A model generated the notes under the pieces. The model worked only from the letters and a program-made list of their open reading frames with translations. It ran no database searches and was not told the origin of the DNA. The translations under genes were made by a program, and so were the position numbers. DNA of 64,000 bases from Rhizopus arrhizus (lineage: Eukaryota > Mucoromycota > Mucoromycetes > Mucorales > Rhizopodaceae), in the NCBI GenBank assembly GCA_024220505.1, contig JAKZZE010000033.1:372001-436000 (forward strand), in the 5' to 3' direction. Every line of letters starts with the position of its first letter. Positions within the stretch are counted from its first letter, which is position 1. This document shows, piece after piece, positions 34,215 through 46,900 of this stretch.

Positions 34215-37200
34215 TATCTTGAGAACAAACATTGGGCTACGACGATGTATCGATTACCAGACCGAGAAGCGGGCAGAGGACCAAATGTATCAATTGCGAT
34301 CGAATCGAATGGATGAACAGGCGTGTCTGAATGCTTGAGGTTTGTGTGTCCCAGAGTAACATTGCTGTTCTTTACTCGTTGACAAATGTCGCATAGACTA
34401 ACTTTTTGCTTTACCCATTCATGTAAGTTAGGGAAACAAAAGAGGCGAGCAAACCGTTGAGTAGTTCGTGCAGTACCCATATGGCCAGTAGTGGGGTTTG
34501 AGTGTAAAAGCTCGAATGCTTCATCTCTCAGAGCGACAGGTAGTATCGGGCGGGAGCCAAAGAAGAGAACACCGGACTCGTCAGTAAAACCATGAGGAAA
34601 AGGAGTAGTATTCCTGATTTCTTGGCAGAACGTGTCGGACTTCTATGCAGAACTTAGATCAGTAGCTGTTAAAGAGCAAACAAACGTAGAGCCAGAGGAA
34701 GAAGCCACAGGATAACGGCTGAGAGCATCAGGGCCGGTGTTGTCGCGACCAGGACGATAAACAATTGTAAAATCGTGTTGTTGAAGGGAAAGAGCCCATC
34801 TTGCAAGTCGACCTCGGAGGTCAGCAGAACGAGTATTCTGGAAAAATTGTAAAGCGTGATGATCGGTGACAGCTGTGAACTTGGTGCCAGTGAGGTAATG
34901 AGCAAATTTTCGTATGCCCCAAACGACGGCTAATGCCTCTACTTCAGATACACCATAATTGCGTTCAGCAGGAGACAGAGAACGGGAAGCGTATGCAACA
35001 GCGTAAGCACGACGGTTAGCAGGGTCGCGCTGACATAGAATAACACCGATACCAGAGGAACAAGCTCCGTCGGTGAGTAATTCGAAAGGTTGAGAGAAAT
35101 CTGGAAATCGTAGTACAGGAGCCGAAAGTAAGGCAGCTTTCAAAGTTTCATAGGCAGATTGCTGGTCGCTGGTCCAAACCCAAGGTGTGTCCTTTTTGAG
35201 CAACGCATTAAGAGGTGCGGCGATCACAGAGAATTTGCTAATAAAGCTACGATAATATCCCGCAAGACCGAGAAAAGAACGTACGGATTCAACCGATGTA
35301 GGTACAGGAAAGGAGGCGACAGCACGTATCTTCTCGGGATCAGTATGAAGACCGTCTGGAGACAGGATATAACCAAGGAACGAGATGCGAGTGCTTGCAA
35401 ATTGGCATTTTGAAAGCTTGATTTTTAGTGACGCAGCACGTAGACGGAGAAGAACCTCTCGAAGATCATGTAGATGCTGTTCAAAAGTTGGACTGAAGGT
35501 TATCACATCATCCAGGTAGACGAGGCAAGTTTGCCATTTAAGACCTGCCAGTACAGAATCCATTAATCTCTGTATAGTAGCAGGGGCAGAACAAAGACCA
35601 AATGGCATACGAATGAATTCAAACAACCCGCGGCGACAAACAAAGGCTGACTTGGGTTTACTTTCATCATCGAGTTCGATTTGCCAGTAAGATGAAGTGA
35701 GATCCATGGTTGAAAAATATTTGGCCTTACCGAGACTGTGAAGTGCATCATCAATGCGAGTAAGAGGATAAACGTCTTTTGTTATTTTTGCGTTTAAGCA
35801 CCGGTAGTCGACACAAAAACGAACTGACCCATCAGGTTTGGGAACCAAAACCACAGGTGAGGACCAAGGAGAACGACTGGGGCGTATAATGCCTTGTTGC
35901 AGCATTTCGTCGATAAGCCCATTGATAGTATCGTTTTCAGCAGCTGATGCTCGGTGTGGTGCTGAAGCTATGGGGCGTTCGTTGCCGGTATCAATATGGT
36001 GTTTCACCAAATGAGTAGTTGAGCGAGGTGAGCTATCGAAGCAGTCCGAGAATTCTCTTAATAATTGAGTCATCTGTTCGGTTTCAGTTGCAGAAAGAGA
36101 ATCTCCCAAAGAACCGGAGAGGTCTACAGTGGCATTATTTGGTGTAGTAGTCGAAATGGAAGCGACAGAATGCGTAGCAGGTTGGATATCTTTATAGTTA
36201 ATATAATGAAAAGACGACGGTAAATACTCTGCAAAGGCAATACGTTCACCTTTATTAATTATACGTGGTTTAACATCTAAATTAGCAACTTTTACAATAG
36301 CAAGACCTGTGTGGTCAAATTGGACGATCCCAGCGGCGACGGCAATCAGCTTGTCGAGCGTGGCATTAGTAGGAGTGGATACCATAGCGAGTGTTTTACG
36401 AGGACCTTTGATAGTGACGTATGCATGATGATGTCCAGGCAACTTCAATGCTTCGTTCACAGAACAAGAATGTGGTTTTTGTAAATATCGTTTAGGAGCA
36501 ACGAAATTGGAGCTAGCAGTGGATGAACTTGAAGCGACAGGAGACGAAAAAGAAGAGATACCAGGGAATTGTACAGAACCCGTGGCCGTATCGATCACAG
36601 CCTTATGCGACCTCAAGTCGTTGAACCCGATGATTAAAGGGTGAGCGAGTCGATCAACGACATGACAGTTCAAATTTAAAGAAACGTTGCCGAGACAGAC
36701 CGAGACTGCTGCACAACCAAGGGTGGAAGCATCTTCGCCAGTTGCCGTAGTGAAAGTTAACTTCTGAGTAGAGTCAACGACCAAATTTAAGGCTGTAGCA
36801 ACCTCAGTACGTAGAGCAGAGATAGTAGCACCGGTGTCGATGAGGCAAGAAGTAGAAAGACCATTGACTGTACAAGAGAGTCGAGGCCCTTCTCTATACT
36901 CAGTTGCTTGGCTTAGGTAAGACAAGGAATGGATCGCGTCTTGCGTGGTAGCTTTGGTCGTGGTGAGTATAGGATCCTGGCATTCAGGAATAGTTGCATA
37001 ATTGACACCAGTAGTACTGGAGGATGACACTGTTGGTATCGGTTCCGTAGAATAGGATGACCACGAGCCGGCGGTAGTAGTTGATGTAGGATAATTTGTC
37101 CCCAAAGCTTGGATTCGATCTTTGTTTCTTTTGGCTTGATAGCATCGTTTCGATAGGTGGCCTTCTTTACCACAATGTCCACACAATGGCACTCCAGGGC

Positions 37201-37502
37201 GAACCCATTGATTGAACTGGTTTGCCTTTTTGCTCTCCGTACGGGCATTTCTTGATTGACGGTTAAATGGGGCTTTCACATTAAAGGCATCAATTTCCAT
37301 TGCGTTCGGATCGGTTTGTTGTCGTTGGGGCGGAAACTGGTAAGCAGGCTGTGAAGAATCACAATGGAGTTGAGAATATGCCAAGGCAGGATCGGCAGAA
37401 AGAACTTCGTCCATTGAGATCGCCAGATCAGCGACGGCAGCCCATGTGGACCCTGAGTGTAAGTTGGGTAATACATGTTGTAGAACAGCGTCTGATCATA
37501 AC

Positions 37503-38046
37503 GGACATTGAATAATCACAACTAAAAGAAGTATATTAAAATTGATAAAAGATAATAATTTAAATCTTTATCAAATAAAATATATTCTTCTTCTTTTTTA
37601 TAAAACTATCACTATTAGATTTCCTATAAAGTAAACATGAACAATAAATAAGTCATGACCTTTACTATTCATCAATTCTGTAAATGAATAATAATGGATC
37701 AGGTACCTAGTCAACTTTGATCTGACTGGAGGCATTTCATATAAATATATCTTTACTCTCAATGAAGACGGGACAATTCTCCCAGATCAGTTAAAGAACA
37801 ATAAGATCTATAAAAACAACGAATTAAAAATTTTCATAATCGATTCAGTAATCATTCTTCAATCAAACATGTCAACTATTGGATCTACGCTCATAACTAC
37901 TCATTTACCCGCCAACTGATAGAAGAATATAAATAGTAGACTTTGTAATGATTTCTTTTTAACAATTAAGATTGTCTTAAATAAAGTTCAGTCTCAAAAA
38001 GTATTCTTTGGTTTTATTGTTATTCCTTATTTTACTTTACCAGAAC
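37503..38046 (+). repeat. Solo-LTR-like insertion in gypsy 1
   Basis: A 544-bp block separates gag from pol and is flanked by ATAAC (37498-37502 and 38047-38051). It contains TATAAATAG near 37933 and AATAAA near 37980, in plus orientation as in the other solo LTRs. The ends are not the usual TG...CA, so the exact limits may differ by a few bases. Removing it puts gag and pol in one frame, with a TGA at the junction. Confidence 0.55.
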
Positions 38047-38499
38047 ATAACAATACAATAGCTCTCAGACGAGGATTCATGACCTTGAGGTAGATCGACC
38101 TGAGTACATCCGTGGGAAGGCTTGTATCCTTTGGTAATTCCAGTATAATAGACTCAAACAGGGCCTTGAATTGTCTTGAAGGTAGATTATCTTGCTGAAG
38201 TTTTTCTAGTTTGTTTCTACATATTTGTTTTAGTTGTGCCGTGGGAATACCGAATGTTTTAATCAAGGCCTCTTTAGCAGATTCCCACTCCATAAGATTT
38301 GGAGAGGACAGAAGCCATTGGGCCATGTTCACCGGTAGGTACGAGGGCAGCTGTTCCATCTTCATAACGTCAGTGAGTCCAAGCCGATCAGCTTTTGCTT
38401 CAAACAAGCGCAGCCAAAGATCAATGCTCGTGCTAGGATCATAGTTATATATGATATGACCAGTACTAAGAGTGGAATATCGGTTTTGGGAAACTATTA

Positions 38500-40181
38500 C
38501 AGTGGCCGGCAAAACCGGTCGCACAAAACGTATTTTTTTCTTTCTGCGCCTTTTACGACGTATTAATTCTACTAAGCGCTACCTATAATACATATTGCCT
38601 AAAAGTACAAACTCTTGGCTTTCTGATGATGTATAATACGTCACCCTACACGCACCCTAAAGAGTACTATGGACAATCAAAACTCAAAGGTACATTCGAA
38701 CGGTTTTGCGGCCATGCTTTAGGAGTTGGCCGATTGCGGTAAACGCAGTCACTGCACCCTTCAATCCTTCCAGGACTTTCGCTGCTTACTAATTCATCAC
38801 TGCGCATTATTTTTCAACTTTTTTTTCTTTTGTCATTCATACATTCTCATTTCGACATCTCGACATCTACGAAGTAATTACCCAACATGCAACCATTGAG
38901 GGAAGATCGCAAGAACATCATTGAGCTTTACCTTCGTCAAGGCTTTTCTTATCACAAAATTGCAAAGATAGTCAAAGTATCATCATCTACTATTCATAAG
39001 ATTCGCTTAGTATTAGGTTTGCCTGCTAGAAATGACAAGGGTGGCAGACCAAAAGCGCTCACTAAACGGGAGCAACAACATCTCGTTCGCGCTGTAACAG
39101 CAGATGGACTCGAAAACGCTGTACAAGCACAGCAGTCGTTGGAGCAGAACCTGGGCAAGTCAGTTTCTGTAGATACCGTACGTAGGGCATTAAAAGATGC
39201 TGGTTTGGTCTCGTTTGTCAAGCCAAAGAAACCTTTAATTAATGAAAGAAATAGAAAGAGGAGGCTCCAATGGGCTCGTCAGCACATTGACTGGACAGTA
39301 AACGATTGGATGAACGTCATATGGTCTGAAGAAACCAAAGTCAACCGTTTTGGATCCGACGGAAAGTCTTATGCATGGAAAGTGCCAGGCAAACCGTTAA
39401 AAAAGCATCAGGTTCGTGAGACAGTGAAGCATGGAGGAGGTTGTATAATGGTATGGAGCTGTATTAGCTGGCATGGCCCAGGCTATATTGTGGACGTGGG
39501 CAAGTGCATGACAAAGGAGGTCTATCTGGAGGTTTTACAAGATGATTTGATGAAGTCTTTGGCTTGGTATATGGAAGAAAGTGGAAAATCTACAGCTGAA
39601 TTCATCTTTATGCAGGACAACGACCCCAAACATACAGCTAAAATCGTATCAAAATGGCTAAACGAGCAAGAATTTCATGTAATGAAATGGCCACCACAAT
39701 CACCAGACTTAAACCCAATCGAAAACATGTGGCAATTACTTAAAAGACGGTTGTTTAGAAACTATGACTGTCCTCCATGCGGTATACATGAGCTATAGGA
39801 CCGTATAGGACATACTTGGTACCAAATCACAGCTGAAGAATGCCAAACGTTTATTAAAAGTATGCCTGAGCGATGCCGTGCAGTTATTGAGGCTGATGGT
39901 CTTTATATTGGATATTAAATAAACTTATTTTAATACATTTTGATTTCAAAACATACGGCCGCAAAACCGTTCGAATGTACCTTTGAGTTTTGATTGTCCA
40001 TAGTACTCTTTAGGGTGCGCGTAGGGTGCGTGTAGGGTGACGTATTATACATCATCAGAAAGCCAAGAGTTTGTACTTTTAGGCAATATGTATTATAGGT
40101 AGCGCTTAGTAGAATTAATACGTCGTAAAAGGCGCAGAAAGAAAAAAATACGTTTTGTGCGACCGGTTTTGCTGGCCACTG
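38500..40181 (+). mobile_element. Tc1/mariner element with ~215-225-bp TIRs (inactive), in gypsy 1 gag
   Basis: Starts CAGTGGCCGGCAAAACCGG; right end is the complement with one mismatch (TGGCCAGCAAAAC). TA flanks at 38498-38499 and 40182-40183. The right TIR holds one extra unit of a decamer (GTAGGGTGCG type) compared with the left, so the arms differ by about 10 bp. Confidence 0.9.
38887..39918 (+). pseudogene. Tc1/mariner transposase, nonsense codon and altered first catalytic residue
   Basis: Frame opens MQPLREDRKNIIELYLRQG with a helix-turn-helix (SYHKIAKIVKVSSSTIHKIR). Asp 2 (FMQDNDPKHTAK) and Glu (SPDLNPIEN) are present. The first catalytic site reads WSEETKVNRF where every other copy in the window has WSDET, so Asp 1 is replaced by Glu. 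A TAG at about 39796-39798 follows GIHEL at a Trp position of relatives; the frame then stays open to TAA at 39916-39918. Either change should abolish activity. Confidence 0.88.
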
Positions 40182-41050
40182 TATCCTTAACACAGGTGGC
40201 CTAATATGGTCCAGGGCGCGGGAAAGACGAGTCATTTGAAGTTCTGTTGCAATCGAGTCACGTTCCTCAGATAATAAGTCTGCGTATTTGGCGTCAGCAA
40301 GAATAGTACCACTAAATGGTTTGAAGTCGTCTTTAATGGGTACATGATGTTGGCGAAGGAGATCTTTGAATTCTTGCTCATAGTCGTTATGGATCAAGAT
40401 AGCAGCGATGTTTCTGGCAGGATAGTGAACATCAAGGAGGCGAGCGTTATTAATTCCAAATTTACGAAAAGTGGTGCGGAGTGTACCAACTGGAATTCGG
40501 GCTTTCGTGGGGACATAATGGTATTTGAAATCTTGGTTCTCGGATGGTGGTTGGAAGAAGCGTGCGGCAGCAGCTTAGCGTTGAATTCGACGCTGTTCAC
40601 GTTGTTGATTTGAGGGGTGTTTAAGTGCTTGGACTTTGGCAGTGTTATGCCAAGGAGCATCAGGAAAGTCAGTTGTGTGTTTAGAAGACGCTGGAAGTGG
40701 AGGGAAATCGGTCATTGCGACTTGTGGAATTTGCTCGGTCATATCATTTATGCGATTCTGGAGGTTTGGATCTCAAGTCAAGCTTGGTTGAGTTCAGAGG
40801 TCAACTTTTCAACAGTGGTGTATAATTGTTGAATGAGTGCAGTTTGATCGTTGGAGACGAGAGGAACATCGTTTGTACATACGGTAGGTGGCGCATTTGG
40901 AAGTTGAGAAGTAGGTGGTGAACCTTGAGAGGTTTGACACACGATCGGGTACATTTCAAAGGCTTTGAAACCTTTGTTGCAGGAAGTACACTTAAATTGG
41001 GGTTGATAGGGTGCTTTTTATGAGGAACCATGGCGGTGAAATGTTGTCAC

Positions 41051-41507
41051 TGTTAAGGATACATAAGATTATAGTCACTTTATTTTAGTAAAAAGAATCA
41101 GATACACTAGGTGAAAAAATAGGGACAACCTTTTCGAAAATTTCATTTCGTGCAGCATATAGCATTAAGAGAAGTGTCATGTTTTGACATGTCAATAAGA
41201 TACAGTCTTATCATTCTGGACTAAATCTTTACAAATGAGTTTGAATAAGAATAGAACCTGATAATTATCACTGCCCTAAACAGCCAAGTTTCACTTTCAT
41301 CTCAACAGTTGATTATTAACATCAGTCTATAAAATTTTTCTTATACATGTCAAATCATATCGGTCGTAACTATTTTTTGTCATCTAATCTCAGGTCTTGC
41401 TCAACTAATATAAATAGCCTTGAAATCTTTAATAAAAGTATTCGACTTTAGAACTATTGTTCGGTCTCGTTAATTGTTCTTTGTCCTATTTTTTATACTT
41501 AAAACAC
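41051..41507 (+). repeat. LTR-like sequence beside gypsy 1
   Basis: Starts TGTTAAGGATACATAAG and ends TTAAAACA; its first 48 bp are almost identical to the start of the solo LTR at 50757. TATAAATAG lies near 41414 and AATAAA near 41433, in plus orientation. The gypsy 1 gag begins 20 bases to its left on the other strand, so it does not fit as that element's 5' LTR. No target duplication was found. Confidence 0.5.
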
Positions 41508-41749
41508 TTCAAGAAGGTCGCCTCATGACGCTAGCAATATGTTAAAGCGGGGCTAATGTATAAAGTATTTCATCAAAATATGATGAGCCAACTATGGAAA
41601 ATGAGGGAGTAATGCATATATACAGTGGTTGGAATAATTGTTCGGATGTTTTGCAATTTTATACGTTTTGCTTTGTATCTCTGCAGTCAGATAGGATAGA
41701 GCTACTTACAATACCTCATTAGAAAGCGACAGCTGTCATGTATGACATA
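41508..41749. other. Short gap with a Tc1 TIR fragment
   Basis: Bases 41623-41747 begin CAGTGGTTGGAATAATTG after a TA and look like the outer arm of another Tc1 family, but no matching right arm exists in the window. The rest (41508-41620) is unassigned. Confidence 0.4.
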
Positions 41750-43421
41750 CAGTGGGTGGACTAATTGTCCCAGTGTTTCAACATTTTTTACTTTTGACAC
41801 TGTAACTCGACCAATTCTTAGGCTATGTGACTAGTTTTATGCTCATCAGAAAGGTCGCACTTTGTGCTACATAATATCAAAGATCCAGAGTTCGGAGATT
41901 ACACAGTCTGAGTTAATCAGCAATAGAAAAAAAACACCGCACTGGGACAATTTTTCCGCTTGAACGTAAATTTTATTTAATAACGGGTATGTCCCCCTTT
42001 AGCATTAATAACTGCTTTACAACGATCCGGCATACTATCTATATATCTTCTACACTCATCCACTGTAAAAGTATTCCATTCTTTTTCTATTCTTTCCCAT
42101 AACTCATGTACTCCTTTAGCCTTAGTGTCATATACACTCAGCTTGAGTTTAAGGTGATGCCATACATGTTCAATAGGGTTTAAATCGGGACTTTGGGCTG
42201 GCCAGCTAAAGATATGATCACTCTTGAAGTTATTATCCACAAACCATTGCTTAGCAAGCTTCGAAGTGTGCTTGGGATCCTTATCTTGTTGAAAATAGAT
42301 GTCCTCAGGATTGTATCCATAGTACTTTAGGCTGTCCATAAGTGTAGTTTCCAAGATATTTACATAATCCACAGCTTTCATAGTTCCGTCATGTATCGAA
42401 CAAGCATATCCAGGGCCATCATAAGTAATACAACCCATACCATGACACTTCCTTGGCCGCCTTTCACTGTAAGATCTAAGTGATGAGGCTGCAATACATC
42501 CTCTGGTCGACTCCAGTAATACTTGCAACCGTCTGATCCGAAAACATTGACTTTAGTCTCATCACTAAACACCATACGCCTCCAGTCATCGGTTGTCCAG
42601 TCTTTGTGGGCCATAGCCCATGCTAAACGTCGTTCCTTGTGCTGTTTACTGAGCAGAGGCTTCTTCGCTTTGATTTTAGCTCTGAAGTTCATACTTTTAA
42701 GGAGCTTCAAGACTCCAGAATAACCAATAGTATATCCCAAACCATTCAGATATTGATGTACTGCTTTGGCTGTCTTGAATTCACCCTTTATTACTTGTCT
42801 ACGGATGTATGACTTGGTAGTTTCACCAATAGTTGCTCTTCTACCAGGGGTTGCCTTCATTCGGTTTGGAAAAAACTTGTTCGCATACCTACCTAAAGTT
42901 GACTTTTTCAATCCGGGAATGCGTTCCATAACTTGTTCATATGTCATATTACTAGCCAAAAGCATTTGGATTTGTTTCTGAACAGATTTGCTGATAGTAG
43001 GAGTCATTTGATGCGGGACAAAGTCGTAAGAAGTGCAGTATAGAAAGAGACTAAGAATATTGTAAAAAAAAAAGAAAAACGTAAAGCTTTTTATACTTTA
43101 CATTAAAGATATGAGTCATAGATTATCATAGATAAGATTGGTATATTAGTTCCGGTGATTTCTGATTGATAAGAAGGCGATGTTTAGAACACATTGCAAA
43201 ATAAGCAGGTAGCGGAAAAATTGTCCCAGTGCGGTGTTTTTTTTCTATTGCTGATTAACTCAGACTGTGTAATCTCCGAACTCTGGATCTTTGATATTAT
43301 GTAGCACAAAGTGCGACCTTTCTGATGAGCATAAAACTAGTCACATAGCCTAAGAATTGGTCGAGTTACAGTGTCAAAAGTAAAAAATGTTGAAACACTG
43401 GGACAATTAGTCCACCCACTG
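41750..43421 (-). mobile_element. Tc1/mariner element with 211-bp TIRs (inactive)
   Basis: Starts CAGTGGGTGGACTAATTG; arms 41750-41960 and 43211-43421. The left TA is at 41748-41749. The right TA is not next to 43421 but at 47606-47607, because a later element inserted into the last five bases of the right arm and duplicated them. Confidence 0.9.
41977..43007 (-). pseudogene. Tc1/mariner transposase with one frameshift
   Basis: From ATG 43007 the frame encodes a helix-turn-helix N-terminus (MTYEQVMERIPGLKKS), VFSDETKVNVFGSDG (Asp 1) and GSVMVW. There a missing G near 42438 shifts the frame; the next frame continues GCITYDGPGYAC, FQQDKDPKHTSK (Asp 2), SPDLNPIEHVW (Glu) and ends GGHTRY at 41977. 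All catalytic residues survive, so a single-base deletion is the visible defect. It is close in sequence to the intact copy at 32.8 kb. Confidence 0.88.
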
Positions 43422-43747
43422 AGAAACATTCTAATTCATATTATTTTTTTACAAAATAAAAAAAGAAAACAAGTATTAAAAAGATATTGTTTAATGTAAT
43501 TAATACCGTTTTCATAAATACAGTAAATTGTTTAAGAAACAGTTGATGTAAAAATAATAATTATTTAAATATTAAGAGTAAATTAAAAATTATGATAAAT
43601 TCTAAAATTAATAAATATATGTTGTATTAGTATTAATATTGAAAATTTTACAAAGTCATATAATTTGCATAATAATATGATTTTATATTGATATCAACTT
43701 TTGTAATTTCTTTTAGATCTTATTTTTTTTATAATAGAAACATTCCT
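43422..43747 (+). repeat. Left 326-bp terminal direct repeat
   Basis: Identical base for base to 47275-47600. Each copy starts and ends with the nonamer GAAACATTC (within the first and last 12 bases), also in direct orientation. Confidence 0.95.
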
Positions 43748-43926
43748 CAGTGTGATCATTTTGTGATTGCTGATTACATAATCAAGCACCACAATTTGTA
43801 TTTTTTTTTCAGAAAATATAATATATTTCATTTAATTCATGCCAAATTTATAAAATTGAATTTATATATATATTAAAATATCAATACACGATTCTTTAAT
43901 AAAAGTATAAAAGTCTTTCAAAAAAG

Positions 43927-46900
43927 ATGGATGCTGATATAATAAAAAAGAAATTACAAAATGAATATGATAAAATTATTGAGACTAAATGGAATTTTTT
44001 ATACAATAAGTATGAACCAATAAATAATAAAAAGTTTCATAGAACACAATTACAAGAAATAAAGAATATGGATAAAATTAAAAGAAATATAGAAAATAAA
44101 ATAGGTGTTACAGCAACTTTTGTATTTTTAACAGATTTTTGTAGTAAATTCAACATACCAGGTCCATACAAACATGTTGATAAAGCACTTATTTTATTAG
44201 AACACTTAATATGTGGGATTTCAATAAATCAAATGGAATCTTACATGCCGTTTACAAATTTTTTTAGGATTTATAAATACAGTGCCCCACAAAACCCTTC
44301 AAGTGTTTTGCTTTTTTTCGTTTTTTGCTTGTCACGAAGCATTGAGTACTACAATTGGTAGCATGCTATACCTTATTTGAAAGCTACGGTGGCAGGGTAT
44401 TTGGATAATGTTTAAACTCCGAGATCCATGCAATGGCCGCGGAGTAATGACACTCTAAAAACAGACACACACTTGAAGGGTTTTGTGGAATTTTTGTTTA
44501 ACAACAATTAATATTTAGGATGTCCTCCTTTTGCATTGTAAACTGCTTTAATGCGTTTAGGCATAATTTCTATGAGTTTTTGACACTCATTCTGAGTAAT
44601 TGACTCCCAAACGTTCTCTACTCTTGACCATAATTCGAGCATTCCGTCAGGCTGCTTTTCATATTGTAATAAACGACGGTTTACGATTGACCATAGGTTC
44701 TCAATAGGATTTAAGTCAGGAGAGTGAGGTGGCCATCTTGATACAGTAATATTATTGTTTTCCAGTCATTCAGAGACTTTTTTGGCAGTATGGATACTAG
44801 CATTGTCTTGCTGAAATATAATATCTTCTTTTTGAAGGTCATACTAATCAATCGTTTTCATTAATTCATCTTCCAAAATACCAATATAAAAGTCAGAATT
44901 GATGCTTCTCTTGATATTCGATAGGTATCCAGCGCCATACCATGTTAAACAGCCCCACAGCATCAATGAACCTCCTCCATGCTTGATCATATGCTGAACC
45001 TGAAAGTCCTTTAACTTGTCACCATTTGTCCAAGTCCATTGTAAACCGTCTGAGCCAATTCTATTCACTTTAATTTCGTCGCTGAAAATGACCTTTTTCC
45101 AGTCCTCGATGGTCCATGATAGATGCGCACGTGCAAATTCATATCTTTTCTTAATACGGTGCTTAGTCAAAGGTAGGACTTTAGGCTTATGAATTGCTGC
45201 ATAACCTGATTCTTTTAAAAAACGTCTAATAGTCTCAGCACTAATATTTTCACCATCTTCTAACAACTTTCTAGCAGCGTCTGAAGCATTTTTGTAATTG
45301 CCAGAGTTGAAGTTTCGCAAGATTCGACGACCTGGTAATGTCGAGATTACGAATGGCCTGCCTTCATTAGTTTTGAAATCTCCCAAATCATGGTTTTTTC
45401 GGATTTTTGAAATAGTTCCAGTACTGACACCAGTCTTCGTTGATACTTCTTCTCCAGAAACTCTTTCTTTAAGAAGTTGAACGATTCTGTTCTGCATGTC
45501 ATTGCTAATTGGTCGCATGTCACTTAATTAGGTTATGTTATAAAAAAAGGCAAACAAAAAAATAGAAAGTTGTAAATAAACAAAACGTTTTACACAAAAA
45601 GTTGACAAATCACATTTTTGTGACGTTTATGATGATTTTTATGACATTAACATGAGATTTTTTAAATTCCACAAAACCCTTCAAGTGTGTGTCTGTTTTT
45701 AAAGTGTCATTACTCCGCGGCCATTGCATGGATCTCGGAGTTTAAACATTATCCAAATACCCTGCCACCGTAGCTTTCAAATAAGGTATAGCATGCTACC
45801 AATTGTAGTACTCAATGCTTCGTGACAAGCAAAAAACGAAAAAAAGCAAAACACTTGAAGGGTTTTGTGGGGCACTGTATATTTATATAGAAAAATATGA
45901 TGAATTAAATAATTGGATTAACACATTAATGTATAACTGTTTTAGTAATAAAAGAATACGACTATTGACATCACTTTTAAATAATCCAGATATGATGAAA
46001 CATGTAACTATGATATTAGATGGACATCATAGCAGAATAATATATGAAAATATCAGCTTTGATAAACAAGATTTATATAGTTGGAAATTGAAGAAACCAG
46101 GTTTAAATACCCAATTTATTATTGATTTAAATAAAATTATTTTATATGTTTCAGATAGTTTGCCTTGTAAATGGAATAATGATGATAAAATGTTAATAAA
46201 TAATATAGATTTTAATAGATTTTTTACATTATATGATAATATATGTTTTGACGGTTTATATATTAATACTTTAAAAGAAACAATAGAAAAATTTAGTATT
46301 AGAAATTTAGATATGAAAATAAACAATTTTACATTTCCAATTGAAAAAAAGAAAAACATTAAATTAACGAATGAACAAGAAGTATATAATAACTATATTG
46401 GTGGATTTAGATCAACTATAGAAACATTTTTTGCACACTTTGGAAACATATTTAACAGATTCAAAGGAGATGCAAATGTTCGTGTTACAAAACTAGATAC
46501 ATATAGTATACAATTAAGACTATGTTCTGTTTTATATAATATAAAAACATTTTGTGAAGTAGCCCATATACAACCTTTACATGAACATTTCTTATGGTTA
46601 CAAGATAATTTCGACTTTCCTGATAAAAATAGCATAACAATATCTATAAACAAATTAGAAAATAATTTAAATAATATAATATCAATGAAAAATTATCAAA
46701 CAGATTTAATAAACTCTATATTAACTAACGATATATCCATGGAAGATATCATTATTAATGATACTACAAATTTGCATGAAAAAGAAAAATCTTTTGAGGT
46801 TCAATATATAATTAAGCATAGATTAAATAAGAACGGTATAAAAGAATATTTTGTAAAATGGAGAGGTTATACAAAAAAGCATAATTCATGGGTTTTGGAA

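Larger units (their letters stand above)
31708..37476 (-). pseudogene. Gypsy 1 Pol: protease, reverse transcriptase, RNase H, integrase
   Basis: From about 37476 downward: zinc knuckle CGHCGKEGHLSKRC, aspartic protease CLIDTGATISAL, reverse transcriptase with YLDDVITFSP, RNase H starting ELLTDGACSSGIG, then a TAG at 34641-34643. Past it the same frame continues into integrase with its HHCC finger (HMGTARTTQRF...CDICQ), AIDTFG (Asp), LSDNGKPY (Asp) and NGLVERF (Glu). The integrase core is split by the Tc1 insertion at 32578-34214; removing it with one TA rejoins CLFSRY to VVLSAVPENN in frame. The product would be a chromovirus-like polyprotein acting in particles and the nucleus. It is inactive because of the stop and the insertion. 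Confidence 0.85.
38047..41031 (-). pseudogene. Gypsy 1 Gag, frameshifted and interrupted
   Basis: Coding begins at ATG 41031 (MVPHKKHP). Protein-like sequence then changes frame: a Cys-finger-like segment (FKCTSCNKGF), a segment around FPPLPASS and a long stretch LIHNDYEQEFKDLL. Several stops occur between 40,560 and 40,800. The Tc1 at 38500-40181 splits it, and removal with one TA joins ...RPPVLR to IVSQNRYST in frame. The downstream part (DLWLRLFEAKADRLG, WESAKEALIKTFG, LKQICRNKLEKLQQ) is a retrotransposon Gag core. It packages RNA in the particle; here it cannot be made. Confidence 0.65.
31708..41050 (-). mobile_element. Ty3/gypsy retrotransposon 1, cut by two Tc1 elements and an LTR-like block
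   Basis: Coding order on the minus strand is gag (41031 to 38047), zinc knuckle, protease, reverse transcriptase, RNase H, integrase (ends 31708). Gag and pol share one frame once insertions are removed. Insertions: Tc1 at 38500-40181 in gag, an LTR-like block at 37503-38046 at the gag end, Tc1 at 32578-34214 in the integrase. The right limit abuts an LTR-like sequence starting at 41051 whose promoter signals point the opposite way, and the left LTR is not found, so the ends are not resolved. Confidence 0.8.

Noticed and set aside
40160..40200. LTR end suggested by TATCCTTAACA
   Set aside because: The string is part of gag (VLRI codons) next to the Tc1 target TA; the resemblance to the LTR start is coincidental.
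41051..41507. 5' LTR of gypsy 1
   Set aside because: It abuts gag, but its TATA box and polyadenylation signal are oriented opposite to the element and there is no convincing primer-binding site, so I list it only as LTR-like.
45815..45880. Start of the second half of the DDE/chromodomain transposase in the Tc1 arm
   Set aside because: The open frame extends into the terminal repeat by chance; the true N-terminus is at 43927.
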